Below are positions 10,001 through 18,426 of a stretch of DNA of 64,000 nucleotides, piece by piece (the stretch's first letter is position 1; every line of letters begins with the position of its first letter). Location: assembly GCF_020497125.1 (NCBI RefSeq), contig NC_059081.1, positions 13,728,105-13,792,104 on the forward strand, given 5' to 3'. The notes under the pieces were generated by a model. The model worked only from the letters and a program-made list of their open reading frames with translations. It made no database searches and was not told where the DNA came from. The position numbers and the translations under genes are program-made. The stretch is from Mauremys mutica (Eukaryota > Chordata > Testudines > Geoemydidae).

Positions 10001-10327
10001 AAAAAATGATTAGTATTTGCTGGAGACTATCTCCTCAGCATTTTTGGCTGGAAGAGATGTGTCCCAGATACAGCTCTTTATTAATGTTCAGATACATTTA
10101 GGAGCAAAAGTCACAGTAAAAAGATATGTAACGCAAATAGATCAGCTATTTTCTTCACAGATCAGCCTAAATACTTATAAATCAATTTAATTAAGCAATA
10201 AAAGTACTTTACCGTATAGTTCAAATGTGGTGGTACCAGATGAAGCAAACCTAATCTTGTCTGACATTGTGAACGTTTTGGTATTATTCGAAATTCCATC
10301 TTCATTGTAACTCTTTGGATTTTCCAT
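992..10327 (-). CDS. MARCO: MARCO, macrophage scavenger receptor with collagenous structure (13 exons, 3' part outside window)
   Basis: This is a trimeric type II membrane scavenger receptor of macrophages that binds bacteria, particles and polyanions. Thirteen exons join in one frame of 344 codons. Residues 1-47 form the cytoplasmic tail, about 48-71 a single hydrophobic membrane segment, 73-149 an extracellular spacer, and the Gly-X-Y repeats begin at residue 150, close to the human start. The spacer has N-glycosylation sequons at N101 (NET) and N144 (NIT), matching two sites I recall in human MARCO, and its end (residues 131-146, with RVSNHHL) resembles the human spacer (RVSHEHL). All introns are GT-AG and phase 1. 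The start at 10327 has a strong context (ACCATGG). Human MARCO has about 520 residues, so some collagen repeats and the SRCR domain must lie left of position 1. MSR1 and SCARA5 are less likely because this protein has a short spacer, no long coiled coil and a long collagen region. Confidence 0.93.
1170..1259 (-). CDS. MARCO: MARCO exon 12: collagen exon
   Basis: The 90 bases encode residues 300-329, ten unbroken triplets ([12 protein letters not shown] onward). The donor GTTAGT and the acceptor (TTAAATAG with a poor pyrimidine tract) are weaker than average, but the repeat and phase leave little doubt about the coding part. Confidence 0.88.
1529..1607. repeat. Dispersed quasi-palindrome (cctcagctggtg family)
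   Basis: The left arm reads 'gaccctcagctggtgcaaat' and the right arm 'gacgtacaccagcc', a decayed copy of the dispersed palindrome seen more clearly at 2861, 49495 and 58888. It lies in MARCO intron 12. Confidence 0.5.
2294..2392 (-). CDS. MARCO: MARCO exon 11: longest collagen exon seen here
   Basis: The 99 bases encode residues 267-299, eleven unbroken triplets including [12 protein letters not shown] and GMK GDR GPT. Acceptor TTCATCCAG, donor GTAAGA. Confidence 0.93.
2738..2773 (-). CDS. MARCO: MARCO exon 10: collagen exon
   Basis: The 36 bases encode residues 255-266, four triplets ([12 protein letters not shown]). Acceptor GATTTCAG, donor GTAATG. It is separated from exon 9 by a 1.2-kb intron that carries a long hairpin and dispersed palindromes. 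Confidence 0.88.
2861..2950. repeat. Dispersed quasi-palindrome (cctcagctggtg family)
   Basis: The copy starts 'gggccagattctcagtggg' and ends '...aaactggtcc', with 'ccactgacgtaactggagc' in the centre, so the two halves are imperfect reverse complements. It lies in MARCO intron 9. Confidence 0.6.
3173..3260. repeat. Near-perfect inverted repeat (32-bp arms, 24-base loop) in MARCO intron 9
   Basis: Arm 3173-3204 (ggtgggggagcagcagagcg...) is the reverse complement of 3229-3260 at 31 of 32 positions; the single mismatch is an A opposite an A (3194/3239). The loop is 3205-3228. The arms are GC-rich and contain no repeat family I recognise. The fold would form in transcripts of either strand. See findings. 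Confidence 0.85.
3561..3665. repeat. Dispersed quasi-palindrome (ctcatttacactagtg)
   Basis: 'gatctcatttacactagtg' at the left is mirrored by 'ctagtgtaaatgagactaga' at the right, and between them 'gggaataaatcca' is mirrored by 'tggagttactccc'. It is a foldback of about 100 bases in MARCO intron 9. Confidence 0.65.
3979..4032 (-). CDS. MARCO: MARCO exon 9: collagen exon (54 bases)
   Basis: The exon encodes residues 237-254, six perfect Gly-X-Y triplets ([18 protein letters not shown]). Fifty-four bases is the classic collagen exon length. Acceptor ATATTTTAG, donor GTAAGA. Confidence 0.92.
4117..4209 (-). CDS. MARCO: MARCO exon 8: collagen exon with one extra residue
   Basis: The 93 bases encode residues 206-236. 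Six triplets are followed by one extra lysine (residue 224) and four more triplets, an interruption read as GAQ-K-GEK. Acceptor is AATTTCAAG and donor GTACTG. The extra residue offsets the missing one in exon 7, so the total collagen length remains a multiple of three residues. Confidence 0.88.
4838..4870 (-). CDS. MARCO: MARCO exon 7: collagen exon with a short triplet
   Basis: The 33 bases encode residues 195-205. The first triplet is one residue short (GI, then GFP GEK GEK), a G1G-type interruption. The acceptor is TATTTTAG and the donor a consensus GTAAGT. No other AG nearby would give a regular repeat in the same phase. Confidence 0.85.
4964..5035 (-). CDS. MARCO: MARCO exon 6: collagen exon
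   Basis: The 72 bases encode residues 171-194, eight unbroken Gly-X-Y triplets rich in lysine and glutamate (GEK, GSK, GEP). Acceptor is ATCTTCTAG and donor GTAAGC, both in phase 1. Confidence 0.9.
5108..5197. repeat. Dispersed quasi-palindrome (cctcagctggtg family)
   Basis: Left arm 'accagatccgcagatgggtg', right arm 'cacccagtgagaatctggt', centre 'agctccattgagtgcaatt'. It is a decayed copy of the dispersed palindrome and lies in MARCO intron 5. Confidence 0.6.
5263..5289 (-). CDS. MARCO: MARCO exon 5: collagen exon with weak donor
   Basis: The 27 bases encode residues 162-170 (GAR GEK GSQ), bounded by acceptor CAATTCAG and donor GTGAAA. The phase and the 9-base multiple fit collagen exon structure. 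The donor is weak and the exon short, so this is the least certain of the set and might be skipped in some transcripts. Confidence 0.65.
5511..5625. repeat. Dispersed repeat with aagtcaatgg core
   Basis: It begins 'gggcttgatcctgagcatg' and carries 'cactgaagtcaatgga' and 'ttgtcttcaatggga'. The same opening and core recur at 22970, 30690, 39330 and 53941. It lies in MARCO intron 4. Confidence 0.5.
6302..6337 (-). CDS. MARCO: MARCO exon 4: first collagen exon
   Basis: The 36 bases encode residues 150-161, four Gly-X-Y triplets ([12 protein letters not shown]). The acceptor is CATTTCAG and the donor a consensus [15 protein letters not shown] closely matches the first collagen residues I recall in human MARCO, which supports the join to exon 3. 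Confidence 0.9.
6441..6507 (+). mobile_element. CR1 LINE 3' tail fragment
   Basis: The fragment holds the terminal CR1 segment 'ctagatgatcataatggtcc ... ttctgaccttaaagtctatg' with the short tandem tail 'agtctatgagtctatgag'. It is about 65 bases, 5'-truncated, in MARCO intron 3. Confidence 0.75.
6858..7084 (-). mobile_element. MIR SINE (ancient, tRNA-derived)
   Basis: The plus strand reads as the complement of MIR: 'cccattttacacgtggggaa', 'ctgaggcacacggaggctaa', 'gtgacttgcccaagatcaca', ending in the tRNA-like head 'ccctaaccgctggaccatcc'. Nearly the whole element is present. It lies in MARCO intron 3. MIRs predate the amniote radiation. Confidence 0.8.
7316..7546 (-). CDS. MARCO: MARCO exon 3: extracellular spacer
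   Basis: This 231-base exon has acceptor TTTTCCCAG and donor GTATCT and encodes residues 73-149. It is charged and rich in Glu, Leu and Ile, with an acidic stretch ESLEEEI at 122-128 that may form a short coiled coil. Sequons at N101 and N144 can be glycosylated. The end ([15 protein letters not shown]) is the segment most clearly shared with human MARCO. The next exon begins the collagen repeat directly. Confidence 0.92.
8300..8760. repeat. G-rich minisatellite-like dispersed repeat, copy 1
   Basis: An irregular array repeats 'cacacagagccccnggcatgg' followed by a G- and A-rich spacer, with the best units near 8498, 8557, 8617 and 8730 (about 60 bases apart). A related block in the same orientation and order lies at 21060-21620. 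The array makes long Pro/Ser-rich frames on the minus strand that are not genes. It lies in MARCO intron 2. Confidence 0.65.
8903..9004 (-). CDS. MARCO: MARCO exon 2: membrane segment
   Basis: A pyrimidine-rich tract ending TTTAG precedes the exon and a GTAATT donor follows it. The 102 bases encode residues 39-72: a basic SKKK cluster at 42-45, then a hydrophobic stretch from about 48 to 71 containing [15 protein letters not shown]. Positive charge before the membrane segment fits type II topology, and the arrangement resembles human MARCO (KRR followed by its membrane segment). Cysteines 49 and 50 at the membrane face could be acylated; that is inference. Confidence 0.88.
9145..9380. repeat. 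Fragment of a short DNA-transposon-like repeat
   Basis: 'atctacacttgcaggggcatgtagggtaca' (here abbreviated: atctacacttgcaggggcat) opens a segment that recurs at 11187-11345, including 'gtgtgtagctacatg'. A recoverable second terminus is lacking, so only one half is present. It lies in MARCO intron 1. Confidence 0.45.
9677..9770 (-). mobile_element. CR1 LINE 3' end fragment
   Basis: 'aacataaaaacggccctgct', 'gggtcagaccaaaggtccat' and 'ctagcccagtaacctgtctt' are the reverse complement of the turtle CR1 tail seen on the plus strand at 20770-20877. It is 5'-truncated and lies in MARCO intron 1. Confidence 0.8.
10213..10327 (-). CDS. MARCO: MARCO exon 1: start codon and cytoplasmic tail
   Basis: The exon encodes residues 1-38 plus the first base of codon 39. 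The ATG lies in ACCATGG, a strong vertebrate initiation context. The exon ends at a GTAAAG donor. The tail is polar with no membrane segment, as expected for the cytoplasmic side of a type II protein, and has tyrosines at residues 7 and 38. The phase-1 end matches the acceptor of exon 2. Any 5' UTR is taken to be continuous with this exon, but its start cannot be fixed from sequence. Confidence 0.8.
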
Positions 10328-10560
10328 GGTGATTTTTTTTATAGTTAACCTAGAGTCCTGTCAGATTACAGACTCCGAGGAAATAAGGAACTTTCTACTT
10401 CATCTGCTGAATTTATGTCATCTGCTGTGCATTCTGATTAACTCGATTTTTCTAGACTTGCAAGATACTTCTGATGTGGTAATTTGATCAGTTCCTCAAA
10501 AATTCTATAACCAAGATGTTTAGCTTCTCCCTTGTGCTTACATTAGAACAAAATCTGGAT
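10328..10560 (-). promoter_or_regulatory. Probable MARCO promoter / 5' UTR region with purine-rich ETS-like sites
   Basis: The bases just upstream of the start codon contain a purine run on the plus strand at 10377-10391 (GAGGAAATAAGGAAC) with two GGAA cores. Such sites are typical for PU.1/ETS factors, which drive many TATA-less macrophage promoters. No well-placed TATA box or CpG island is seen. The transcription start is not determinable, and the assignment rests on position and motif only. Confidence 0.35.
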
Positions 10561-10852
10561 GGGCCCTGCAGTTTGATCCTGCAAGGTGAACTCAATAAGA
10601 ATAGTGAATGCTCCACACCGCTAAGAGTTGCTTAGCACTTTGCAGCATTTGAAGCCGAAGTGGCCAGCCCATATGCAGGTAAAACGCCCACTGAAGCCAA
10701 TATGATGTTTGGTTGAACACAGACTTCAGGATTGGTTCCTTAGAGACAGAGGGCTAAGTGTTAACACAACAGTGTAGCTGGCACCGAAATGACATTTAGT
10801 CAGTGCGCAAAATGAGCATGACTTGGGGGAAGGCACTAACAGGAACATGTAA

Positions 10853-11081
10853 GGGTTTGTCTACACCGCTAATAAAAGATGTGTTCTTACCTCGAGTTAG
10901 CTAACTCGGGTTAAAACAGCAGTGAAGACATCACAACTCACCCTTTAATTCCTTTAAGGTTAGACTCTTGAATATGACTATAGAGGAGATTGGGGTTGAA
11001 CGCAAGCTGAGTTGCTGTGTCTTCATTGCTATTTTAACCCAAGTTAGGAACACACCTTTTATCTGCAGTGTAGACCTACCC
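10853..11081. mobile_element. Non-autonomous DNA transposon with long inverted ends and TAA target duplication
   Basis: The left end 'gggtttgtctacaccgctaa' and right end '...ctgcagtgtagacctaccc' are inverted, and similarity continues inward for about 75 bases ('gggttaaaacagcagtgaag' against 'cttcattgctattttaaccc'). TAA flanks both sides (10850-10852, 11082-11084), as in PIF/Harbinger-type elements. No coding capacity. Confidence 0.75.
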
Positions 11082-11186
11082 TAAAACAAAGCAGGTCAGA
11101 GCAGAAGATCACTCGGGTGGATTTCAAGTAAAAGGAGTACGTAGAGAAAGCTGGGAGGGCTGATTTCTCTTATACCCTCCCTTTAG

Positions 11187-11345
11187 GCCTTGTCTACACT
11201 TGCAGCGGCATGTAGGGTACATGTAGCTACATGCTGACATGAAAAACAGGCTGCATCTACTCTGGGGTGTGTAGCGACATGAGGTGGTGAAAGGCTCTGG
11301 TAGGGAGGAGGCAGCTCCTCCTTGCTGTCTGGCTCTGCCCTCCCA
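11187..11345. repeat. Fragment of the same repeat as 9145-9380
   Basis: 'cttgtctacacttgcagcgg' followed by 'catgtagggtacatgtagct' matches the fragment at 9145. The match ends before 'aaccttccagatccaccagc'. Classification beyond 'short DNA-transposon-like' is not possible from one half. Confidence 0.5.
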
Positions 11346-12589
11346 ACCTTCCAGATCCACCAGCCCACTTGCATTTATGAGAGGGTTGTGTGGTCTTCCA
11401 GGCTGTACATAGAGTGGTTGTTTCATTCCTTTGTGATACATTGGGGAAGGCTCTTTGCTCCTTTTCTCCCCTCCCCTCTACAATGCAGAACCGAGGGTTA
11501 ATTAACATGGTGATAAAAAATGTGTCCAGCCATGGGAACCTTACTTACAGTCAGGCCCCCACCGGTGAACATCAATGTAAAACTCTTTAGTGTAGACCAG
11601 GTTGGTCTGTGCTGAGAGCTCCTGGTTACCTACAAAAGGACAAATCTTATCAGCAAATATGAAACTGCTGAGGCATTCTGATTACTTACTGAACTGCACC
11701 CAAACCACTCCAAGGAAGTTCACATCATCTCTGCTAGTACTAATGCATTAGTACATTACTTTGTGAAAGTTTAGCCTAACGGGAGCAGCATCAGGCGTTT
11801 AAGTAATTACTTAAATAAGAAATGACAATAAGAGAAGGGCCACCGGGCACAAACGGATCTTTAGATGAAGGAGAATGCTGATCAGACCTTGCAACTGGGA
11901 TGACAGTGATAGAGAAACATAATAAGAAAGTGATTTGCTAAAGGCTGCATCTGCTGAGAATCACAAAACTCCCTATTTTTCAAATTCAAATACAACAGGT
12001 CTCATCGAATCAACATTACAAAAGTGGATCCTGAAAGCAAACCAATGGCAAATGCTTATGCCTTCCATTATTCAAGAGCATTACAGCTCGTTATCAGCTA
12101 ACAAGCTATTTAACAATATGTTTTCAAACACAAGCACATTTAAGAAACAACTGTAAAATGGGACTAGAAGATAGACATTACTATAGGATTCCCAACTACC
12201 TGATGAGATTTTGCAGTACTCCTGGTCACTGATGACTTTATTCTAGAATCCCAGTAATCAACCTATTGGTAACATTTTGCATATGGTAACTGTGGGATAT
12301 GTAGCATGAAACTATGATGCTTTTTTCCCTTTTTTTAAAATACCATGTACTTGATCTCCACCTTTCTCAGAAGCCTGCCAGCATGGAGAGACAGCAGCCA
12401 GTTTGCTCTGAGAATTGCTGCAGCCTGTAGGAAGGAGGAACACACACTGTGCTCTCTCAGGGAACATATGTCGAGTGGTTCTCAGTCAGGGGTACATGGC
12501 TGACGCATGCAGCCCCAAATCCGCAAGGGTATTTAGACACCTAGTTGCTGTTGAAATCACTGGAAGTTCAGTGTCTATATACACTTGAG
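11346..12589. other. Intergenic, nothing recognised
   Basis: This is AT-rich sequence upstream of MARCO with no conserved frame, RNA gene or clear repeat that I can name. Confidence 0.5.
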
Positions 12590-12779
12590 GATGTGGGCCT
12601 TGGTCTCTCTCTGCATCAGTTCCCCATCTGTAAAATTGAGATAACAGCCCTCCCCTACGTCACAGGGATGTTGTGAGTAGGGTTACCAGATGTCCCAATA
12701 AAATCAGGACTGTCTCAATATTTAGCTGTTTGTCCCACGTCCCGACCGATGTATGGTTGGGACTCAATTTGTCATGATA

Positions 12780-13610
12780 TTTGGTGCCTGGCCGCCCCTG
12801 ACCCTAGGAGCCAGAGGGACCTGCTGGCTACTTCCTGGGAGCCACCCCAGGTAAGTGCCACCCAGATCCTGCCCCTGCCCCAGCCTTCAGGTGAGGAGCC
12901 AAGTGGCAGGCGGGGCAGCCAGGGGCAATGCGGCATGCATGGCATGGCCAGACGCACATTGGTCCACTTGGCCCTGTGCTGCCAGTGTGCCCCTTCTTGT
13001 CGGGGGCGGGCCCACACAGCTCCCCCCACCAACACCCCGCGGACCTGCTGTGCCCAGTGCCTCCCCCAAATGCACAGTGCCCTGAAACCACCACAACTGC
13101 CCAGCACCCCCCACACAGCCCCATACCCCCTAGTTCCCCAACACACACAGCTCTCCCCCTCCCCCCACAACCCAGTGCCCTTCCCCACAGCCCCCCCACA
13201 ACTACACAGTGCCCCACACAGACCCCTCTGCCCAGTGCCCTGACACACACAGATCTCCTCCACTGCCCATGCCACCCAAAGGCCCCCTACTGACTAACAC
13301 CCCAAAACACACCAACCTCCCCCACTGCCCAGCATCCTCTCTACTCTACCCCATTACAGCCCTGTACCACCACCCTCCCCAACCTCCCAGACACTCCCCC
13401 ATGCCCTGCCCCGCTCCCCTGGCTGCACTCATTGGCCCTGCCGGGAGGGGATGTGACTTTCAGCTGCACTCAGCCAGCAGTGCGGCTGGGGCTGGAACTG
13501 GGAAGCCGTGGGCTGGAGCCGGGGCTCTGCCAGGGGCACCATTTCAGATTTTGGTGTGTGTGTGGGTGTGGGGGGGCAACTTTAACTGTTATTCCAAGGG
13601 CTACTTAGGC
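12780..13610. repeat. C-rich low-complexity block
   Basis: This is a degenerate array of C-rich units around 'cccagtgcccnccccacac', ending in a short GT/G-rich run near 13550-13575. Several long frames on both strands pass through it, all of low complexity, and none is credible as protein. It lies inside the hAT-like element 12678-16444. Confidence 0.7.
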
Positions 13611-13974
13611 CCTGAAAACTAGGGTCTTCTTGTAGATAATGTAGAAATTAGCTGATAGGACAGAGCACCGTATCCAATTCCTATGTAAAAAAAGAGGAGT
13701 TAATAAATATTAGACCCATCAACTCTAATACTAACATGTTCTCACATCTTGTGTCAAGTCACTTAAGGAACACTGGTTAGGTTGAAACATTTAATGTATA
13801 TTCTTTGCACTAACTCTTGAATACAACAATTGAAACAATGGTAGAAAAACCTAGATTACTTTTTTGCAGTTCATCAAGCTTGGAATAGATCATTTAAGCT
13901 TGGAATAGATCACTACAAATAATAGACTAGAAACGAACCTTAAACAGGAGTGAAACTGACACTTTCAAGTCACT

Positions 13975-14420
13975 TTCACAGTATTGCCAACCCCAAATGT
14001 GCAAAAAATCCTGAGTCAGGCTCCCCAAAAATCATGAGATTGGCTTTAAAATCATGAGATTATGTAAAAATAACAGCTTTGGGGTTCTTTTTATTTACCT
14101 CTGCTTTTTGAGCCTTTAAGGTGCACTGGGGTCACATTTTGAAGCTTTCTCCACAGCCATGAGGACTAGACATTTCATTTTTCTTTAAGAATGAAGGCTG
14201 AAATCATCACATATCCACTTGACTCCAGGAGCTGGGGCTTTAAGGAAAACAATGATCATCATGAGGAAATCAGAAGTAAAATCACCGCTTTTACTTCTGT
14301 TTAAAGGCTAGTTACTGGCCAGAAGGCTCTTAAACACAACACTACAGCGATTGAGTTGCAGGTCTCACAGGAGAATACTTAAAACCGAACACCAAGAAAA
14401 TTCTATATTTTAAAGTTGAG
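13975..14420. repeat. Dispersed repeat (unclassified)
   Basis: The opening 'cagtattgccaaccccaaat' followed by 'aaaatcatgagattggcttt' and 'aaaatcatgagattatgtaa' resembles a repeat common in reptile genomes. I cannot assign its class. It is nested in the element at 12678-16444. Confidence 0.4.
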
Positions 14421-15018
14421 AAAAAAACTGAGACTTCTGAGGTATATCAGGGCCACTGCAGGCAGGAAAGGAAAATAAACAGGCTCAGGAGCTCTTCCTT
14501 TAGAAAGAAAGTTGGAGGGTCAAATCTTCTAGTCCTTAATCAACCAAACCTCTATTGCCATCAGTGCCTCCACTCATCGATATAAACATCACAGTGAACA
14601 TGTAATAACATGTGTGGTCAATAACTATACACTTCATACTTAAATATCTGAGCCATCTTACCCAGTTACACATCTTATATCATTGGCTCAGGGACTGGAT
14701 TTTCTGGCATATTCTGAACAGTGCTGAGCACACAGATGGTGAATAATGCAAAACATGACAATAATCGTCGACTTTATGGACTCTGTGGATGCAGTTTTGG
14801 GTCTTTGTTCTGGACTTGTCCTGAATGCAGCTGAAACCCTAAGAATTTGAGGCATAAATACATCTGATACTTATATGATACTTTCTCATTCCTACCTTTT
14901 CTCAAACTCAGAACAAAAAATGGTTTTCAGTTTACATGTAAAATTGCACAGCAGCCATTGCTGTACAACTCAGCCTGGGGCAGAACCTGCCACCCCTTAG
15001 GAGTGAAGTGATCTCCTC

Positions 15019-15310
15019 TCATAGACTTATAGACTTTAAGGTCAGAAGGGACCACTATGATCATCTAGTCTGACCTCCTGCACAATGCAGGCCACAGAAT
15101 CTCACCCACCCCCTCCTATAACAAGCCCCTAACCTATGTCTGAGCTACTGAAGTCCTCAAATTATGGTTTAAAGACTTCAAGCTGCAGAGAATCCTCCAG
15201 CAAGTGACCCGTGCCCCATGCTGCAGAGGAAGGTGAAAAATCCCCAGGGCCGCTGCCAATCTGTCCTGGAGGAGAATTCCTTCCTGACCCCAAATATGGC
15301 AATCAGCTAT
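15019..15310 (-). mobile_element. CR1 LINE 3' end
   Basis: 'catagacttatagactttaa', 'ggtcagaagggaccactatg' and 'atcatctagtctgacctcct' are the complement of the CR1 terminus, and the match continues to 'ccccaaatatggcaatcagc'. The same segment recurs at 45820-46280. It is 5'-truncated and nested in the element at 12678-16444. Confidence 0.85.
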
Positions 15311-15508
15311 GGGAACTTCCCTATACACTGCTAGCCCTGCCCTAGGTTTGACCCCTTCTTTTCACCTACGCCCCCAAATCTCTCCCTTTTCTGAATGTAA
15401 CCTATGGTCCGTGCTTTGCTGTATTTTTCCTGAGTTCTCTCTAAAACAACCCCTCCTCCCTCTCCCCCCTCTACAGAGGGATTCCTCTTTTAGAAAGCTT
15501 ATGTTCAA

Positions 15509-15595
15509 ATAAATGTGTTAGTCTCTAAGGTGCCACAAGTACGCCTGTTCTTTTTGCGGATACAGACTAACAGGGCTGCTACTCTGAAACCTCTC
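15509..15595. repeat. Dispersed repeat ('aggtgccacaagtac')
   Basis: 'gttagtctctaaggtgccac' and 'gatacagactaacagggctg' make a short inverted match ('gttagtct' and 'agactaac'). This sequence is very common in turtle DNA as far as I recall; I cannot assign its class. Confidence 0.45.
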
Positions 15596-15933
15596 TTACA
15601 GGCTAAACTTCCATATCTTTAATTTAATCACCAGCCTTTTCTTATCTTAATCACCCTGCCTCTGTTTGTAAACAAAACACTGACTCCCTGCCCCAGGGGC
15701 ACCTCTCCTCCGCAGAACTTACCTTTCACACTCATGCTGGGCTGTAATTAAGAGCTCCACCTGGGAGCTTTCACATCTGTATGAAACTCATGGGAGGGAG
15801 CTCCCGCCCTTCCCCACTAATTGGCAGCCTTGGGCCGTGCTCCCCTGCCCTGTGGCTTCTGCCAGGGGGCTGGAGCTGGGGCCATGAGCCCATCCCGTGG
15901 CTTGGGGTGGGGGCTGCAGAAGGGGCTGTATGC

Positions 15934-16323
15934 CATAGGCACCGACTCCATGGTGCTCCGGGGCTGGAGCACCCAGGGAGAAAAATTGCTCAGCACCCAC
16001 CAGCAGCTCCCTGCCCCGCACCAGCTCACCTCCACCTCCTCCGCGAGCGCGCCACCACATCCTGCTTCTCCTCCCTCCCTCCCAGCGCTTGTGCCGCAAA
16101 ACAGCTGTTTTGTGGGGCAGGGAGGGAGGGGAGAGGAGGGGGAACATGGCGCACTGGGGGAAGAGGTGGGGCTGAGGTCGGGATTTGGGGAAGGGATCCA
16201 ACAAGGGTAGGGAGGGGGTGGAGTTGGGGCGGAGACTTTGGGGAAGGGGTTGGAATGGGGCAGGGCCAGGGCAGGGAAAGGGTGGAGTCACCCCACCGGC
16301 ACTGGAGAAAGTTGGCGCCTATG
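15934..16323. mobile_element. hAT-like MITE with imperfect 8-bp target duplication
   Basis: The ends 'cataggcaccgact' and 'agttggcgcctatg' are inverted repeats. The flanks ctgtatgc (15926-15933) and ctgtacgc (16324-16331) match at 7 of 8 positions. The 390-base interior is GC-rich with no coding sense. It inserted into the larger element 12678-16444, so it is younger than that insertion. Confidence 0.75.
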
Positions 16324-17273
16324 CTGTACGCCCCCCTCGCAGCTTCCTAGGCCTGTGCGCCCCCCCCTATGGCTCTGGTTGGGGGTGAGGCTGCCCTCCC
16401 CCCCATGTGTCCTAATATTTTACTCTTGCGATCTGGTCACCCTAGTTGTGAGTATAAACATATTACAGATTGTAAGGTGCTCAGATACTGCAGTAATGCA
16501 AACCAGGTAAGTGCCATGGATGCACAGAGACTACAATTCAACACCACTTGGGCTTAATCCAGTATCCCCATTCATTAGCATGAGACACTTCGGAAGCTGG
16601 GGGCAGGCCCTGTTCCATCACTCATAAGTGCCAATTTTCTGGCAAAAGGAGCTCTCTCAACGCTAGTTATATTGTAAAAGCTACTTTATAGACTATGTCA
16701 TCAAAAATTTGGAAATTTCATAACATGATTCCAACAGGGTGTAAACCAAAACAAATGACAAAATCTTTCCTGACAAATCTTTCACCCGGCTCTAATATAC
16801 ATTTATATCACAGTAAGGATGAAGGCGCGATCACTTATTGGATTTGCTTCCTTAGCCTCCGCTGCATATTCACTGTAGCTGCTGGCTCCTGCCGGCTTCT
16901 GTGATGCTTCGGATCCTGCTGTGCTATCTCTGGCTGCACCAATTGATTGACTTTGATTGTGCAATGGGGTTACTAAATAAGGGGAAAACATGAATGCTGA
17001 AGCAGGGTGCGTGACTGGGTGGAGGGCTTGCTAAAGCAACATGATTATTAATAGAAGAGCCGCTTCCAGCACATTGTATGGGCAGGAGGAGGATGAGCAG
17101 CTACACCCGTGATTCCTCTCATTGACGGTAAGCAAAGGGACTCATTTGTGATGCTCACCATCTTCAATCCTTGGGCACATCCCTTCCAGAAGAACAGGGA
17201 GGCGTTGAAGACAGGGGCTCTCTCTCAGCGCCAGCAATTGCTGCTCTTCTCATTCACCACCTGTCACCTCTTG

Positions 17274-17555
17274 GGCCTGGTCTACACTGGGGGGAGTGTC
17301 GAACTAAGGTACGCAACTTCGCGTAGCTGAAGTCGAACTACCTTAGTTCGAACTACTTACCCGTCCTCACGGCACGGGATCGACGTCCACGGCTCCCCCA
17401 TTGACTCCGCCACCGCCGTTCGCGGTGATGGAGTTCCAGAGTCGACGGGAGCGTGTTCGGAGTTCGATATATCGCGTCTAGATGAGACACGATATATCAA
17501 ACTCCGAGAAGTCGATTGCTACCCGCTGATCCGGGCGGGTAGTATGGACGTACCC
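17274..17555 (+). mobile_element. CpG-rich foldback DNA transposon, copy 1
   Basis: It starts 'ggcctggtctacact' and ends 'agtatggacgtaccc', with TTG on both sides (17271-17273 and 17556-17558). Internal hairpins include 'cgaactaaggta ... taccttagttcg' and 'gatatatcgcgtc ... gacacgatatatc'. CpG density is far above the surrounding DNA. Same family and orientation as 25084 and 32800; no coding capacity. Confidence 0.8.
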
Positions 17556-17679
17556 TTGGACATCATTTTCTTTCCCCAGCCAGGGGTCAGTGTAGCCAGA
17601 CAAGCAGGAAAGCCTCCCTGACAGCCTGTCTTTATCCTCGGTGGGGCATACCAACACCTGACAGGCCTGGGAAAGTGCA

Positions 17680-18375
17680 CAACTACAAAATGGAGAATAA
17701 CTGGCTAGGCGGTAGTACTGTTGAAAAGGATCTGGGGGTTAGAGTGAATATGAGTCAACGTGATGCAGTTGCAAAAAAAGGCTAATGTCACTCTGGGATG
17801 TATTAAGAGGGATGTCTTATGTAAGACGTGGGAGGTAAGTGTCCAACTCTACTAGGTTCTGATGAGGCCTCAGCTGGAACAGTGTGTCCACTTCTGGGCA
17901 CCACACTCTGAGAGGTGGACGGAGACAGATATGGCAAGAGTGCAGAGGGAGCAACAAAAATGATAAAAGGTTTCGATAACCTGACCTATGAGGAAAGGTT
18001 AAAAAAACTGAGCATGTTTAGTCTGGAGAAAAGACGACTGAGGAGGGACCTGATATGTTAAGAGTTGTTATAAACAGGACTGTGATCACTTGTTCCCCCC
18101 TGTCCTCTGAAGCTAAGACAAGAAGTAATCAGCTTAACTGGCAGAAAGATAAATTTAGGTTGGATATTAGGAAAAACTTTCTTAACTATAAGAATAGTTA
18201 AGTCCTGGAACAGGATTCCAAGGGAGGTTGTGGAATCCCCATCCTTAGAGGTTTTTAAGAACAGGTCAAACAAACACTGATCTGGGATGGTCTATGTCTA
18301 CGTGGCCTTGCCTCAGCACACGGGGCTGGACTAGATGACCTCTGGAGGCTGCTCCCAGCCCTACATTTCTGATTC
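17680..18375 (+). mobile_element. CR1 LINE 3' end, 5'-truncated
   Basis: The CR1 terminal region is recognisable from 'gaaaaggatctgggggttag' through 'gaggcctcagctggaacagt', 'aggttggatattaggaaaaa' and 'ggctggactagatgacctct' to the tail 'ctacatttctgattc'. It is broken by many substitutions and encodes nothing intact. Confidence 0.85.
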
Positions 18376-18426
18376 ACCATCATGGATCCAGGGATCATCA
18401 GAAATGGAGTAGAGAGTAGACCCATG

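Larger units (their letters stand above)
12678..16444. mobile_element. hAT-like non-autonomous element with perfect 8-bp target duplication, itself filled with insertions
   Basis: The left end 'tagggttaccagatgtcc' and right end 'gatctggtcaccctagt'-side terminus are inverted repeats, and GTTGTGAG is duplicated exactly at 12670-12677 and 16445-16452. An 8-bp duplication is characteristic of hAT transposition. The interior shows no transposase. It contains a C-rich block, other dispersed repeats, a CR1 tail and a second hAT-like element, which explains the 3.8-kb length. Confidence 0.8.
12590..16500 (+). mobile_element. MIR SINE split by a later insertion (12590-12677 and 16445-16500)
   Basis: 12590-12677 reads as the MIR middle ('tctgcatcagttccccatct', 'gtaaaattgagataacagcc', 'cagggatgttgtgag') and 16445-16500 continues it after the duplicated bases ('gttgtgagtataaac ... 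gattgtaaggtgctcagata'). The two pieces join at the 8-bp target duplication of the element at 12678-16444, so this SINE was intact before that insertion. Confidence 0.75.

Noticed and set aside
12749..13275. Several overlapping frames of 120-167 codons on both strands
   Set aside because: All derive from the C-rich block. Simultaneous openness in many frames is caused by the lack of A/T-rich stop codons.
12780..13610. CpG island
   Set aside because: The block is C-rich on one strand with few CpGs, and it lies inside a transposon.
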